From UBA11475 sp045655805 (GTDB lineage: Bacteria > Bacillota > Clostridia > Christensenellales > Borkfalkiaceae): a stretch of DNA of 50,938 nt. Numbering within the stretch: the first letter of the stretch is position 1; every line of letters starts with the position of its first letter. A model generated the notes under the pieces. The model searched no databases. It was given only the letters and a program-made list of their open reading frames with translations, and had not been told where the DNA came from. The position numbers and the translations under genes are program-made. Below, piece by piece: positions 24,430 through 32,648 of this stretch. The DNA is taken from NCBI GenBank assembly GCA_045655805.1, contig JAZOPZ010000017.1:1-50938 (forward strand), in the 5' to 3' direction.

Positions 24430-24457
24430 AAAGGAAGTGCAAAAAAACACTTCCTTT
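24430..24457. terminator. Terminator-like hairpin, copy 2
   Basis: AAAGGAAGTG / CACTTCCTTT, 10-bp stem, loop of C and seven A, followed on the plus strand by GTTTTTTT. Same stem sequence as 24284-24307, about 146 bp away, so the pair looks like a local duplication. Confidence 0.75.
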
Positions 24458-24474
24458 GTTTTTTTAATAAGGGG

Positions 24475-24500
24475 TTAGAAACGAGCGTGAGTAGGCTCGA
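24475..24500. repeat. Dispersed repeat copy (TTAGAAACGAGC...GGCTCGA)
   Basis: TTAGAAACGAGC is identical to the segment at 19179-19190; CGAGC (24482-24486) and GCTCG (24495-24499) form a small stem. Same family as the copies at 19.1-19.2 and 24.34 kb. Confidence 0.5.
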
Positions 24501-24503
24501 CAA

Positions 24504-24546
24504 GTTGTGGGATGAGTTAGACCGTCTGGTCAACAAAGTCCACAAC
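24504..24546. other. Nested stem-loop just past the GGGtGRT gene
   Basis: GTTGTGG (24504-24510) pairs with CCACAAC (24540-24546); inside, GACC (24520-24523) pairs with GGTC (24528-24531) around GTCT. The two internal-loop sides are 9 and 8 bases. A plus-strand open frame runs through it with a helical-looking peptide, but it has no ribosome-binding site and overlaps the GGGtGRT gene, so I do not call a protein. Confidence 0.5.
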
Positions 24547-24584
24547 GCCGTCAGTAAACGACCCCACGCGACGTTTATAAGCCA

Positions 24585-25586
24585 TTATTTGTTCATTGCT
24601 TCTTCAACTGAAACAGCACAAGCAACGCTCATACCAACCATAGGGTTGTTACCAGCGCCTATAAGTCCCATCATTTCAACGTGAGCAGGAACTGAAGATG
24701 AACCTGCGAATTGAGCATCAGAGTGCATTCTACCTAAAGTATCGGTAAAGCCGTAAGATGCAGGACCTGCAGCCATGTTATCTGGGTGTAAAGTTCTACC
24801 AGTACCACCACCAGATGCAACTGAGAAGTACTTAACGTCGTGGTCAATAGCCCACTTTTTATAAGTACCAGCAACTGGGTGTTGGAATCTAGTTGGGTTG
24901 GTTGAGTTACCAGTGATAGAAACGCCTACGTTTTCATGCTTCATAATAGCAACGCCTTCAGAAACGTCGTTAGCGCCGTAGCACTTAATCTTAGCGCGTT
25001 CACCATTAGAATAAGGGGTTTCCTTAACGATGGTGAGTTCACCAGTATAGTAGTTATAGTCGGTTTGAACGTAAGTGAAACCGTTGATTCTTGAAATAAT
25101 GAAAGCAGCGTCTTTACCTAAACCGTTTAAGATAACCTTTAAAGGTTCTTTTCTAACTTTGTTTGCTTTAAGAGCGATACCGATAGCGCCTTCAGCAGCA
25201 GCGAAAGATTCGTGACCCGCCAAGAAGCAGAAACATTTGGTTTCTTCACTTAAAAGCATAGATGCGAGGTTACCGTGGCCAAGACCAACTTCACGTTGTT
25301 CAGCAACAGAGCCTGGAATACAGAAACTTTGTAAGCCAACGCCGATAAGTTTAGCAGCGTCTTTTGCTTTGGTGCAACCTTCTTTAATAGCGAGTGCGGT
25401 ACCTACGGTGTAAGCCCAAACTGCGTTTTCGAAAGCGATTGGTTGAATACCTTTAACGATGCTTTCTACGTCGATACCCTTATCAAGACAGATTTTCTTA
25501 CATTCTTCTAAATCTTTGATGCCGTACTTTGCAAGAGTAGCGTTGATTTTGTCTATTCTTCTATCAAAACTTTCAAATAATGCCAT
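24585..25586 (-). CDS. GGGtGRT family protein
   Basis: Member of the conserved family named after its motif; GGGTGRT is at 259-265 within SVASGGGTGRTLHPDN. 333 residues, cytoplasmic-looking, no signal peptide or membrane segment. Other strongly patterned stretches are FLAGHESFAAAEGA, GSVAEQREVGLGHGNLASMLLSEE, TGNSTNPTRFQHPVAGTYK and the Gly/Ala-rich C-terminus AGNNPMVGMSVACAVS. Function is unknown to me. It follows the NifU-like gene by 17 bp, a pairing I recall as conserved in Clostridia, so the two products probably work together, possibly in Fe-S or other cofactor handling. Confidence 0.9.
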   Translation of the reverse strand: MALFESFDRRIDKINATLAKYGIKDLEECKKICLDKGIDVESIVKGIQPIAFENAVWAYTVGTALAIKEGCTKAKDAAKLIGVGLQSFCIPGSVAEQREVGLGHGNLASMLLSEETKCFCFLAGHESFAAAEGAIGIALKANKVRKEPLKVILNGLGKDAAFIISRINGFTYVQTDYNYYTGELTIVKETPYSNGERAKIKCYGANDVSEGVAIMKHENVGVSITGNSTNPTRFQHPVAGTYKKWAIDHDVKYFSVASGGGTGRTLHPDNMAAGPASYGFTDTLGRMHSDAQFAGSSSVPAHVEMMGLIGAGNNPMVGMSVACAVSVEEAMNK

Positions 25587-25603
25587 AATAAACGTTCCTC
25601 CTA

Positions 25604-26296
25604 TTATTCGTGACGTGGGTCGATGTATTTAACGGCGTCGTTAAATCTGCCGTATGAACCAGATGCTTTTTCGTATGCTTCGTTAGGGGTTAAGCCTTTT
25701 TTGATGAAGTCGGTCATTTTGCCAAGTGATACGAAAGAGTAGCCGATAATTTGGTCGTCTGCATCAAGAGCAAGTTTGGTTACGTAGCCTTCAGCCATTT
25801 CAAGATATCTAGGACCTTTTACTTTGGTTGAGTACATAGTACCTACTTGTGAACGTAAGCCTTTACCTAAATCTTCAAGACCTGCGCCGATTTGTAAACC
25901 GTCTTCAGAGAAAGCAGATTGAGTTCTGCCGTAAACGATTTGTAAGAAAAGTTCTCTCATAGCGGTGTTGATTGCGTCGCAAACAAGGTCGGTATTGAGT
26001 GCTTCGAGAATAGTTTTGCCTGCTAAAATTTCAGCAGCCATTGCTGCAGAGTGAGTCATACCCGAACAGCCGATGGTTTCTACGAGTGCTTCTTCGATAA
26101 TACCTTCTTTAACGTTAAGGGTAAGTTTACAAGCGCCTTGTTGTGGTGCGCACCAACCGATACCGTGAGTAAGACCTGAAATGTCGGAAATTTGTTTAGC
26201 CTGTACCCACTTTGCTTCTTCCGGAATCGGAGCAGGACCGTGGTTAGGACCTTTTTTTACCATGCACATTTCTTTTACTTCAGTTGAATATTGCAT
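25604..26296 (-). CDS. NifU/IscU-like iron-sulfur scaffold family protein
   Basis: 230-residue protein related to the N-terminal IscU/NifU scaffold domain. Candidate ligands sit in IGWCAPQQGACKL (Cys about 49 and 56) and ETIGCSGMTHS (Cys about 78); the Ala-rich AAMAAEILAGKTILEAL helix that follows is typical of the fold. It lacks the usual C-terminal CxxC of NifU and has instead about 100 family-specific residues ending in FNDAVKYIDPRHE. Not accompanied by iscS/sufS or sufBCD, so a general Fe-S assembly role is unlikely to be its whole job. GGAGGG precedes the ATG, and a promoter is upstream. Transcribed with the GGGtGRT gene. Confidence 0.85.
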   Translation of the reverse strand: MQYSTEVKEMCMVKKGPNHGPAPIPEEAKWVQAKQISDISGLTHGIGWCAPQQGACKLTLNVKEGIIEEALVETIGCSGMTHSAAMAAEILAGKTILEALNTDLVCDAINTAMRELFLQIVYGRTQSAFSEDGLQIGAGLEDLGKGLRSQVGTMYSTKVKGPRYLEMAEGYVTKLALDADDQIIGYSFVSLGKMTDFIKKGLTPNEAYEKASGSYGRFNDAVKYIDPRHE

Positions 26297-26331
26297 AAAA
26301 ATATGCCCTCCATAAATTTTTGTACTATTTT

Positions 26332-26350
26332 ACAGCGCGACTACGCGCAC
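26332..26350 (-). promoter_or_regulatory. 5'-leader hairpin of the NifU-like gene
   Basis: A short GCGCG / CGCGC stem (loop ACTA) lies between the promoter and the ribosome-binding site. No recognisable riboswitch. Confidence 0.4.
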
Positions 26351-26358
26351 TTACAGTT

Positions 26359-26387
26359 ATTGTAACATATATTTTTGTCTTTTGCAA
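26359..26387 (-). promoter_or_regulatory. Sigma-A promoter of the NifU-like/GGGtGRT pair
   Basis: TTGCAA (26382-26387), 17-nt spacer, TACAAT (26359-26364) on the minus strand. Confidence 0.72.
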
Positions 26388-26454
26388 AAGTTTTTTAAAA
26401 CTTTATAGGCGTTTTTAAGCACTTTTATTCATTTATTTATTTTAACTTGGTTTT

Positions 26455-27294
26455 TTAATCTGCACCGTTCCGCTTATAATGGAACAAATACTGCTGAATA
26501 TAGCCTGAATAGTCGCCAAACTCTTGTAAAAAATAATTGGTAATATGATTGCGATTTTTCGCCGTTCCGCTAAAATCTTGATAATATAGTTTTTCAATCC
26601 AAGTATCTACAGGGAAACTATCTGCCCTATGAAAACCGAATAGAGTTACGCAGTCGGCAACCTTTGGTCCCACACCGTGAAGTTTTTTGAGTTCTTCTTT
26701 TAAATCTTTTGTAGAAAGTGCAGTCAATACTTCTAAAGAATAGCCATTATTTATTAGGTCTGCAGTCGCTTTTATATACCCTGCTCTATATCCAAGCCCT
26801 ATGCTTTTGTAAAAATCTTCATCTACGCTTGCAAGCGCTTGTACGGTTGGAAATGCATAATAATCTTGACCGTTAAACGAGTGCTTTTTACCCAACTTTT
26901 TGCATAACGAATCAATGATTTTTTTGATACGAGGAATATTATTATTTTGCGACACGATAAAAGAAAATAACATTTCAGTTTTATCTTGATTAAGTATGCG
27001 CACACCCTTGCCTTTAGTTACGGCGTCGGACAAAATTTTAATGCCTTTTTGTTGGACGTAACAAACTATTTGAGAGTAATCTCTTTCTAAATCAAAATAG
27101 TTGAAAAAATAATCTTCATCACCGTCGTTACATTCAATATAAGCATAATCGCCTTTATTATAACAAACGGCGCATTTATCCGTCGTGCATATTATGAATT
27201 TGTCACCAGGCGCATCGGTAAACCTAAAAACTTGACCACAATTAAGTGTATCTTTTACCGAAAAATATTCGCCGTTAAATTTAATTATCGCCAT
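26455..27294 (-). CDS. ogg: 8-oxoguanine DNA glycosylase (Ogg family)
   Basis: Base-excision repair glycosylase/AP lyase of 279 residues. N-terminal OGG-N domain (about 5-100) with LNCGQVFRF, then the HhH-GPD domain: SQNNNIPRIKKII (Asn117-119, the family's damaged-strand contact), the helix-hairpin-helix LHGVGPKVADCV with the predicted Schiff-base lysine Lys211, and PVDTW with catalytic Asp230. This pattern is the eukaryote-like OGG1 type found in many Clostridia, not MutM/Fpg. It is transcribed alone or with unknown partners; 158 bp separate it from the NifU-like gene. Confidence 0.93.
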   Translation of the reverse strand: MAIIKFNGEYFSVKDTLNCGQVFRFTDAPGDKFIICTTDKCAVCYNKGDYAYIECNDGDEDYFFNYFDLERDYSQIVCYVQQKGIKILSDAVTKGKGVRILNQDKTEMLFSFIVSQNNNIPRIKKIIDSLCKKLGKKHSFNGQDYYAFPTVQALASVDEDFYKSIGLGYRAGYIKATADLINNGYSLEVLTALSTKDLKEELKKLHGVGPKVADCVTLFGFHRADSFPVDTWIEKLYYQDFSGTAKNRNHITNYFLQEFGDYSGYIQQYLFHYKRNGAD

Positions 27295-27372
27295 AATTTA
27301 AGTTTAGCATAAACGGTTAAAATAATCAAGTAGATTTTGAAAAAGGTACGCTTTCGCACTACCGTTAGCACT

Positions 27373-27398
27373 AAAAAAGCGCCCAACGGACGCTTTTT
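27373..27398 (-). terminator. Terminator of the pot operon
   Basis: AAAAAAGCGTCC, loop GTT, GGGCGCTTTTTT on the minus strand, directly after the potD stop codon. Strong U-tract. Confidence 0.92.
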
Positions 27399-28850
27399 TT
27401 ATACATCTTGTTTGTCAACGATTTTATAACCTTTGTTGGTTAAAGACTTTTCCTTACGAGTTGGAAGTTTGAGCCATTTGATTTTATCTTTATTACGATA
27501 CAATACAACTGCAGTTATAATCAAAACGACTAACGCGCCGACTGCTATCAACATACCCGTTGGAAAAGTTGAACCTTTTACCCTCTCCCACATATTGTTT
27601 ACGGAAATTAGAGTATCGTCGTCAAAATAACTCATAACGGCGCAACGAGTAGCGATTTCTTCCGTAGGATATTGAGCAATTGCCCTGCCCCAAGATTCTT
27701 CAGAAACTTGAATAGTCGAGCCCGCGCCGAAGAAGTATGATAAGTCAAGTTCTTCACCTTCACCTTCGTCGAAATTATCTTGAATAAACTCAAAAACAGT
27801 ATCTCCACCAACGACGCTAGTATAACCGATATAATCCATATTATCCACGGCGTTTTGTTCGTCGCAAATGAAGTTAATAAATTCGTAAGCCTCGTCAATA
27901 TTTTGAGCACCCGACGGCATAACCATACCGTCAAACCAAATATTACTACCACAGTCAGGTACGTAATAATCGAGAGCCACGCCGTCGAATTCAGCCTCGT
28001 CAATAGCGAAACAAGCGTCGCCACTCCAAGCAACGTAGGCGTTGATTTTGCCCGTTACGATATCGTTTTTACCACTATCGACTTCAAAGCCGTAAAGTTG
28101 TGACTTTAAGGAATTAAGTTTATCGCCAACGGCGTCGATAGAATCTTTATCGGTACGATTGAAAATTTCGTTAACCTTTTGATTTATGCTTTCACCCGAT
28201 TGAATTGCTTGAAAAAGTTCTTCTTCGTAAACCATACCAAGCCCTACGAGATAACTATCACGAACGGAATCTTTTAAGGTCATTTTTTTGTTGTACTTGT
28301 TACTATCAAAAACCTTGTTCCAAGTGGTTACGTCACTAACGTCGACTTTATCAGCGTTGTAAACCCAACCCATAGTGCCCCACATATAGCCGATTGCAAA
28401 ATCGTCTAAATTTGCAGTTTCACCCTCGTAGTCGCCGTCCTTAACTTCAAAAGAAATATCCTTGAAAGTGTCGATAATAAACGGAGAAATGTTTTTATAG
28501 TTTTCTACCTTTGTCTTATCTAACTTTTTAAGCCTACCCTCGGTAGCGAGTTTTTGTATCATATATTCCGACGGAATTACTACGTCGTAACTCTTTGGAT
28601 TGATAACGAGTTCGTTATACAAGTTTTCATTAGTGCTGTAAGTTGAATATTCAACGGTGATACCCGTTTCTTCTTCAAACTTGGCGATTAAATCGACGTA
28701 GTCTTCCCCTTCAACGCTAACGGAAATATAATCTTCACAATTACTGATACGGAGAACGCGTTTTTCAGTTTTCTTTTTACCACAGCCGTAAAGCGAAAAC
28801 GACGGAATAATTAAAATTAATACTAAAAGGAGTACTACTAATCTTTTCAT
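27399..28850 (-). CDS. potD: Polyamine ABC transporter substrate-binding lipoprotein (PotD) with C-terminal membrane anchor
   Basis: Extracellular spermidine/putrescine-binding protein. A lipoprotein signal peptide ends in SLYGC (Cys23). The SBP fold runs from about 33 to 400, with LRISNCEDYI and WFDGMVMPSGAQN typical of PotD/PotF proteins. Unusually, a second hydrophobic helix near 435-455 (GMLIAVGALVVLIITAVVLY) is followed by a basic cytoplasmic-type tail of about 28 residues (RNKDKIKW...). The mature protein would be held at both ends. At 483 residues it is about 120 longer than standard PotD. The start overlaps the potC stop by 4 nt; last gene of the pot operon. Confidence 0.92.
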   Translation of the reverse strand: MKRLVVLLLVLILIIPSFSLYGCGKKKTEKRVLRISNCEDYISVSVEGEDYVDLIAKFEEETGITVEYSTYSTNENLYNELVINPKSYDVVIPSEYMIQKLATEGRLKKLDKTKVENYKNISPFIIDTFKDISFEVKDGDYEGETANLDDFAIGYMWGTMGWVYNADKVDVSDVTTWNKVFDSNKYNKKMTLKDSVRDSYLVGLGMVYEEELFQAIQSGESINQKVNEIFNRTDKDSIDAVGDKLNSLKSQLYGFEVDSGKNDIVTGKINAYVAWSGDACFAIDEAEFDGVALDYYVPDCGSNIWFDGMVMPSGAQNIDEAYEFINFICDEQNAVDNMDYIGYTSVVGGDTVFEFIQDNFDEGEGEELDLSYFFGAGSTIQVSEESWGRAIAQYPTEEIATRCAVMSYFDDDTLISVNNMWERVKGSTFPTGMLIAVGALVVLIITAVVLYRNKDKIKWLKLPTRKEKSLTNKGYKIVDKQDV

Positions 28851-29644
28851 ACGCGCTCCTTTTTGCCTGCCACGATATTTTTAAGCAACACAATTAAAAC
28901 TATTACCAAGAAAATAATTGCAGAAAGCGCACGAAGTGCAGGTAAATCTGAATTTGCGCTTGACTTTGCTATTGCACCGTAAACGTAAGTACTTATCGTT
29001 TTAATGCCCGCTGGTTGAGTATACGCAGATATAATATAATCGTCAAGCGACAAAGTAATTGCAAGCATAAACCCACTGAAAATACCAGACTTAATTTCAG
29101 GTACGACTACCGTCCAAAGCGCCCTTGCTGGCGAAGCGCCTAGATCAAGAGCCGCCTCGTACATATTAGGGTCCATTTGTTTAAGTTTTGGTATAACCGA
29201 AAGCACTACGAACGGTGTGGTAATTACCATATGACCTATTATCATAGCGCCGAAAGAACGGCTTTGTGAGAATACCAAAGTGAATAAAAGTGCGAGTGAT
29301 ACTGCCGTTACGATTTCAGCATTGATAACGGGAATACGCGACGCCATCCCTACGCCTTTGCCAAATTTACCTTTGCTATAGAAAATTCCTATTGCACCGA
29401 GAGTACCTAAAATGGTTGCAAGCGTTGCCGAAATTACTGCTAAAAGCAAGGTGTCCCAAACGATTTTCATAAGTTCGTCACTAGCAAAAAGTCTCTTGTA
29501 AAGTTCTAATGACAAACCGTTTTTAAGGTCGCTAAAACTAACTATGTTACTGTCTACGAAACTGTATAGCGACAATACCAAAATCGGCGCGTATAAAAAT
29601 AATAATATAAGTACGATATAGAGAACTTTGATGGCTTTTTTCAT
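28847..29644 (-). CDS. potC: Polyamine ABC transporter permease PotC
   Basis: Inner-membrane permease of 265 residues with six predicted membrane segments. The ATPase-coupling EAA motif reads YEAALDLGASPARALWTVVVPEI, matching the EAA---G---------I-LP pattern. PotC-type features such as LSLDDYIISAYTQ are present. ATGA-type overlap (4 nt) with both potB before it and potD after it indicates translational coupling. Works with PotA, PotB and PotD in uptake of spermidine or putrescine. Confidence 0.95.
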   Translation of the reverse strand: MKKAIKVLYIVLILLFLYAPILVLSLYSFVDSNIVSFSDLKNGLSLELYKRLFASDELMKIVWDTLLLAVISATLATILGTLGAIGIFYSKGKFGKGVGMASRIPVINAEIVTAVSLALLFTLVFSQSRSFGAMIIGHMVITTPFVVLSVIPKLKQMDPNMYEAALDLGASPARALWTVVVPEIKSGIFSGFMLAITLSLDDYIISAYTQPAGIKTISTYVYGAIAKSSANSDLPALRALSAIIFLVIVLIVLLKNIVAGKKERV

Positions 29645-30498
29645 AAATTAGTCCCCCTTGCGTCTTCTGCCTTAAACCCACCCGTAACGAGCATAGTTAT
29701 AAGCATTATTGCGAGCAATACTACTGCAATTGCCGAACCCAAATTCCAATTTTGGAAGGTGGTAAATTGTTCGTCGATAAGTTTACCGATAATGGTTACC
29801 AAACCGTTACCAAAAGTATCGGAAATTACGTAGCAGGTCATAGTTGGCATAAATACCATCGTTACACCACTTGCAATGCCTGGCATTGATAACGGAAAGG
29901 TCACCTTTTTGAAAGTTTGCCAACCAGTTGCGCCCAAATCTTTGCTTGCCTCTACTAAACTTTTATCCATTTTTGAAAGAACGGTGTAAAGTGGTAAAAC
30001 CATAAACGGTAAATAGTCGTAAACCATACCGATAATTGTATTTAAATAGTTGTTAAAGCCGAAAACACCAATAAGCGTTAATAAATCTTTCATAGCCATT
30101 GCCCTTAACACGAAGTTAATCCACATAGGCATAATAAAGAGTAAAAGCAATGTTCCACCACGGTTTAACTTGGTGCTTGCTAAAATATACGCTACAGGAT
30201 ACGCCAAAAGCAAGCACAAAAAGGTAGTTGCCAACGCTATGAGTACACTTACTATAACTGTTGTTATAGTAGTTGGACTTGAAAAGAACGAAATGAAATT
30301 GTTAAAACTGAACTTGCCCATCGTGTCAGTAAACGCATAAAACACGATAAGTAAAAGTGGAAGGACTACAAAAAGCGCCAAAAATACGCCGTAAGGAATC
30401 ATAAGTTGCTTGCGTGAAAAACCTAAAAGCGTCTTCTTTTCCTTAACTTCGTATTCAACAGGGGCTCTATCGCAGACCTTTAAATCTTTAGTCTGCAT
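29641..30498 (-). CDS. potB: Polyamine ABC transporter permease PotB
   Basis: Second permease, 285 residues, six predicted membrane segments after a polar N-terminus of about 30 residues. The EAA coupling loop is EASKDLGATGWQTFKKVTFPLSMPG. FIMPMWINFVLRAMAMKDLL is typical of PotB. Starts on the last base of the potA stop and overlaps potC by 4 nt, so the whole potABCD unit is translated as a coupled block. Confidence 0.95.
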   Translation of the reverse strand: MQTKDLKVCDRAPVEYEVKEKKTLLGFSRKQLMIPYGVFLALFVVLPLLLIVFYAFTDTMGKFSFNNFISFFSSPTTITTVIVSVLIALATTFLCLLLAYPVAYILASTKLNRGGTLLLLFIMPMWINFVLRAMAMKDLLTLIGVFGFNNYLNTIIGMVYDYLPFMVLPLYTVLSKMDKSLVEASKDLGATGWQTFKKVTFPLSMPGIASGVTMVFMPTMTCYVISDTFGNGLVTIIGKLIDEQFTTFQNWNLGSAIAVVLLAIMLITMLVTGGFKAEDARGTNL

Positions 30499-32039
30499 TA
30501 TCTTTTAGTCTCCTCTTTAAGTTTAATTTTTATTTCTTCTTTAGGAATAACTACTCTTACTATATCGTTTTCGTTCCAAGTGTCTTCAGTATCGAACACG
30601 AAGTCTTCTTCGTTTTCTTCAGTACGAACGATAAGTTGATAGTGGTCACCTTTATAAATAATTTGTATAATTTTACCGATTGCGCCGTAGTTATCGTCGT
30701 AATCAATGTCGGAATCGTTTTTAAGGTCTTCGATTTGAATTGATTTAAGCCCAACTTCAACGGTTACGTCAACGTTGGTTAAATCTAACCTTTCACCTTT
30801 TTTAGTGATTAAGTAGCCTTCTTCATCCAACATACTGCCTTCGTAAAGAGTGGTAACGTCGCATAAAAATTCGCCGTCACCAAAGCAAACGGTATTGTCT
30901 TTGGTAATGTAGCCGTCGTAAACGTTGCTTTCGATTTCCTTTTCCATAATGTGAATATCTTCAGCAGAGACGCTCATACCAACTTTGTCGCCTACCTTAA
31001 CTTCTTTAAGGGTTTGGGTAGACATCTCCGACTTACCGACTTTACAAACTACTTCGTAATGAGTGCCTTTAAAAATTGAATAAATTATTACGCCGTCAAC
31101 CATACCTTCGCCGGCTTTTGTTAAAACTACGTCTTCAGGGCGAACTACTACGTCAACTTTTTGGTTTAAATCAAAATCGTCAACGCAATCAAAGTTTTTG
31201 CCTAAAAATCTAACCTTTTTATTTCCTACGATGGTGCCGGAGAAAATATTGCTTTCGCCGATAAAGTTTGCAACGAAAGCGTTTTTAGGTTCGTTATATA
31301 TTTGTTCAGGCGTACCGATTTGTTGAATTACGCCGTCGTTCATTACCACGATAGTATCGCTCATAGTTAGAGCCTCTTCTTGATCGTGCGTTACGTAAAT
31401 AAAGGTAATGCCCAACTTTTTGTGCATTTCTTTAAGTTCAAGTTGCATTTCTTTACGCATTTTAAGGTCTAACGCGCCAAGTGGTTCGTCTAAAAGAAGA
31501 ATTTGTGGCTTGTTTACGATTGCCCTTGCTATCGCTACCCTTTGTTGTTGACCACCCGAAAGTGTGGAAACGCTACGTTTTTCGAACCCCTCAAGGTCAA
31601 CTATTTTAAGTGCGTTTTTAACGGCCTTATCAATTTCTGCTTTAGAAAGTTTTTCGATTTTTTCAATACGATTGCCGTCTTTATCTTCGTAAGTAACTTT
31701 TACTCTTTTAAGTTTTAAGCCGTAAGCGACGTTTTCGTAAATATTAAGGTGTGGGAATAACGCGTATTTTTGGAAAACAGTATTGATTGGACGCTTATAA
31801 GGTGGTAAATCGGTAATGTCTTTACCGTTTAACAAAACTTTGCCCGAAGTAGGTTTATCAAAACCTGCAATCATACGCAAAGTGGTCGTTTTGCCACAGC
31901 CAGATGGCCCTAAAAAGGTTACGAATTCACCTTTACGGACGAAAAGATTTACATCGTCTACTGCAAAAACGCCGTCGTCGAACTGTCTAGTTACGTCGAC
32001 TAAATCGATAATGTGCTCTTCTTTATAAGTATTAGCCAT
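30498..32039 (-). CDS. potA: Polyamine ABC transporter ATPase PotA, C-terminally extended
   Basis: ATPase subunit. Walker A GPSGCGKTT (44-52), Q-loop FQKYALFPH, signature LSGGQQQR, Walker B LLLDEPLGALD and switch His (YVTHDQEEA) are all intact. Between the Q-loop and the signature there is a charged insertion of about 25 residues (KVTYEDKDGNRIEKIEK). After the usual TOBE domain (about 270-365) the protein goes on for about 145 residues, giving 513 in total instead of about 360; the extra part (IIQIIYKGDHYQLIVRTEE) looks like a second TOBE-type beta unit and is acidic. It may sense polyamines or regulate transport. Lies 11 bp after the regulator gene. Confidence 0.93.
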   Translation of the reverse strand: MANTYKEEHIIDLVDVTRQFDDGVFAVDDVNLFVRKGEFVTFLGPSGCGKTTTLRMIAGFDKPTSGKVLLNGKDITDLPPYKRPINTVFQKYALFPHLNIYENVAYGLKLKRVKVTYEDKDGNRIEKIEKLSKAEIDKAVKNALKIVDLEGFEKRSVSTLSGGQQQRVAIARAIVNKPQILLLDEPLGALDLKMRKEMQLELKEMHKKLGITFIYVTHDQEEALTMSDTIVVMNDGVIQQIGTPEQIYNEPKNAFVANFIGESNIFSGTIVGNKKVRFLGKNFDCVDDFDLNQKVDVVVRPEDVVLTKAGEGMVDGVIIYSIFKGTHYEVVCKVGKSEMSTQTLKEVKVGDKVGMSVSAEDIHIMEKEIESNVYDGYITKDNTVCFGDGEFLCDVTTLYEGSMLDEEGYLITKKGERLDLTNVDVTVEVGLKSIQIEDLKNDSDIDYDDNYGAIGKIIQIIYKGDHYQLIVRTEENEEDFVFDTEDTWNENDIVRVVIPKEEIKIKLKEETKR

Positions 32040-32050
32040 AGTCGTTCTCC

Positions 32051-32584
32051 TTAAAAATTAGGTGGACAAGACACCCAAATGAGTATCGCTTTTTTATTCT
32101 TTTGATTTGTTAAATAGTGTGTTTTGTTTGCCGTAAAGTAAAAACTCTGCCCTTTTTTTACACGGTGCTTTTTATTACCAATGGTAAGGACGACTTCACC
32201 TTCTAAAACACAACCGAATTCTTCACCCTCGTGTGGATAATCTTCATCAGTTGAAGAATTTGGATTTATTTCTATATAAATAGGCTCCATTGCGTTTTTT
32301 TGAGCGTTAGGAACTACCCAAACTAATTTATACCCGTCGGAAACCTTTTCGATAAACTCTTCTTTTTTGAAAACTACTTTTTCTTCCTCGTCTTCACTAA
32401 AAAAATCTTTTAGCGTAGTACCGAGCGCCGAAAGTATATCTATTAGCGTTGCGATTGACGGGCTAGTTAAGTCGTTTTCAAGTTGAGAAATGTAACCTTT
32501 AGTGAGTTCACACCGATCGGCGAGTTCTTCTTGCGTAAGGTTACAAATTAGCCTTAACTCTTTTAACTTTTCACCTAATAACAT
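32051..32584 (-). CDS. XRE-family regulator with cupin domain (PuuR-like)
   Basis: Transcription factor of 177 residues. N-terminal HTH_3 domain (about 5-60; LICNLTQEELADRCELTKGYISQLEN) and a C-terminal cupin (about 100-175; YPHEGEEFGCVLEGEVVLTIG, GQSFYFTANKTHY). Regulators of this form beside potABCD are thought to sense polyamines. It is the first gene of the operon: good AAAGGAG ribosome-binding site, 11 bp before potA. An inverted repeat between the promoter and start suggests autoregulation. Confidence 0.9.
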   Translation of the reverse strand: MLLGEKLKELRLICNLTQEELADRCELTKGYISQLENDLTSPSIATLIDILSALGTTLKDFFSEDEEEKVVFKKEEFIEKVSDGYKLVWVVPNAQKNAMEPIYIEINPNSSTDEDYPHEGEEFGCVLEGEVVLTIGNKKHRVKKGQSFYFTANKTHYLTNQKNKKAILIWVSCPPNF

Positions 32585-32593
32585 TTGCGCTCC

Positions 32594-32635
32594 TTTAGTT
32601 TAGAGAATTTTAACAAAAAGTTTAATAAAACTAAA
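32594..32635 (-). promoter_or_regulatory. Candidate operator of the pot operon
   Basis: TTTAGTTT (32594-32601) and AAACTAAA (32628-32635) form an 8-bp inverted repeat with a 26-bp gap, between the -10 element and the regulator start codon. Proposed binding site for the XRE-cupin protein; inference only. Confidence 0.4.
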
Positions 32636-32648
32636 CCCAAGTGCTTTT

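Noticed and set aside
24325..24684. 119-codon plus-strand frame with a helical-looking stretch (LDKLWDELDRLVNKV)
   Set aside because: No start signals, overlaps the GGGtGRT gene in antisense and runs through repeats and terminator hairpins; the helical look comes from the repeat and stem sequence.
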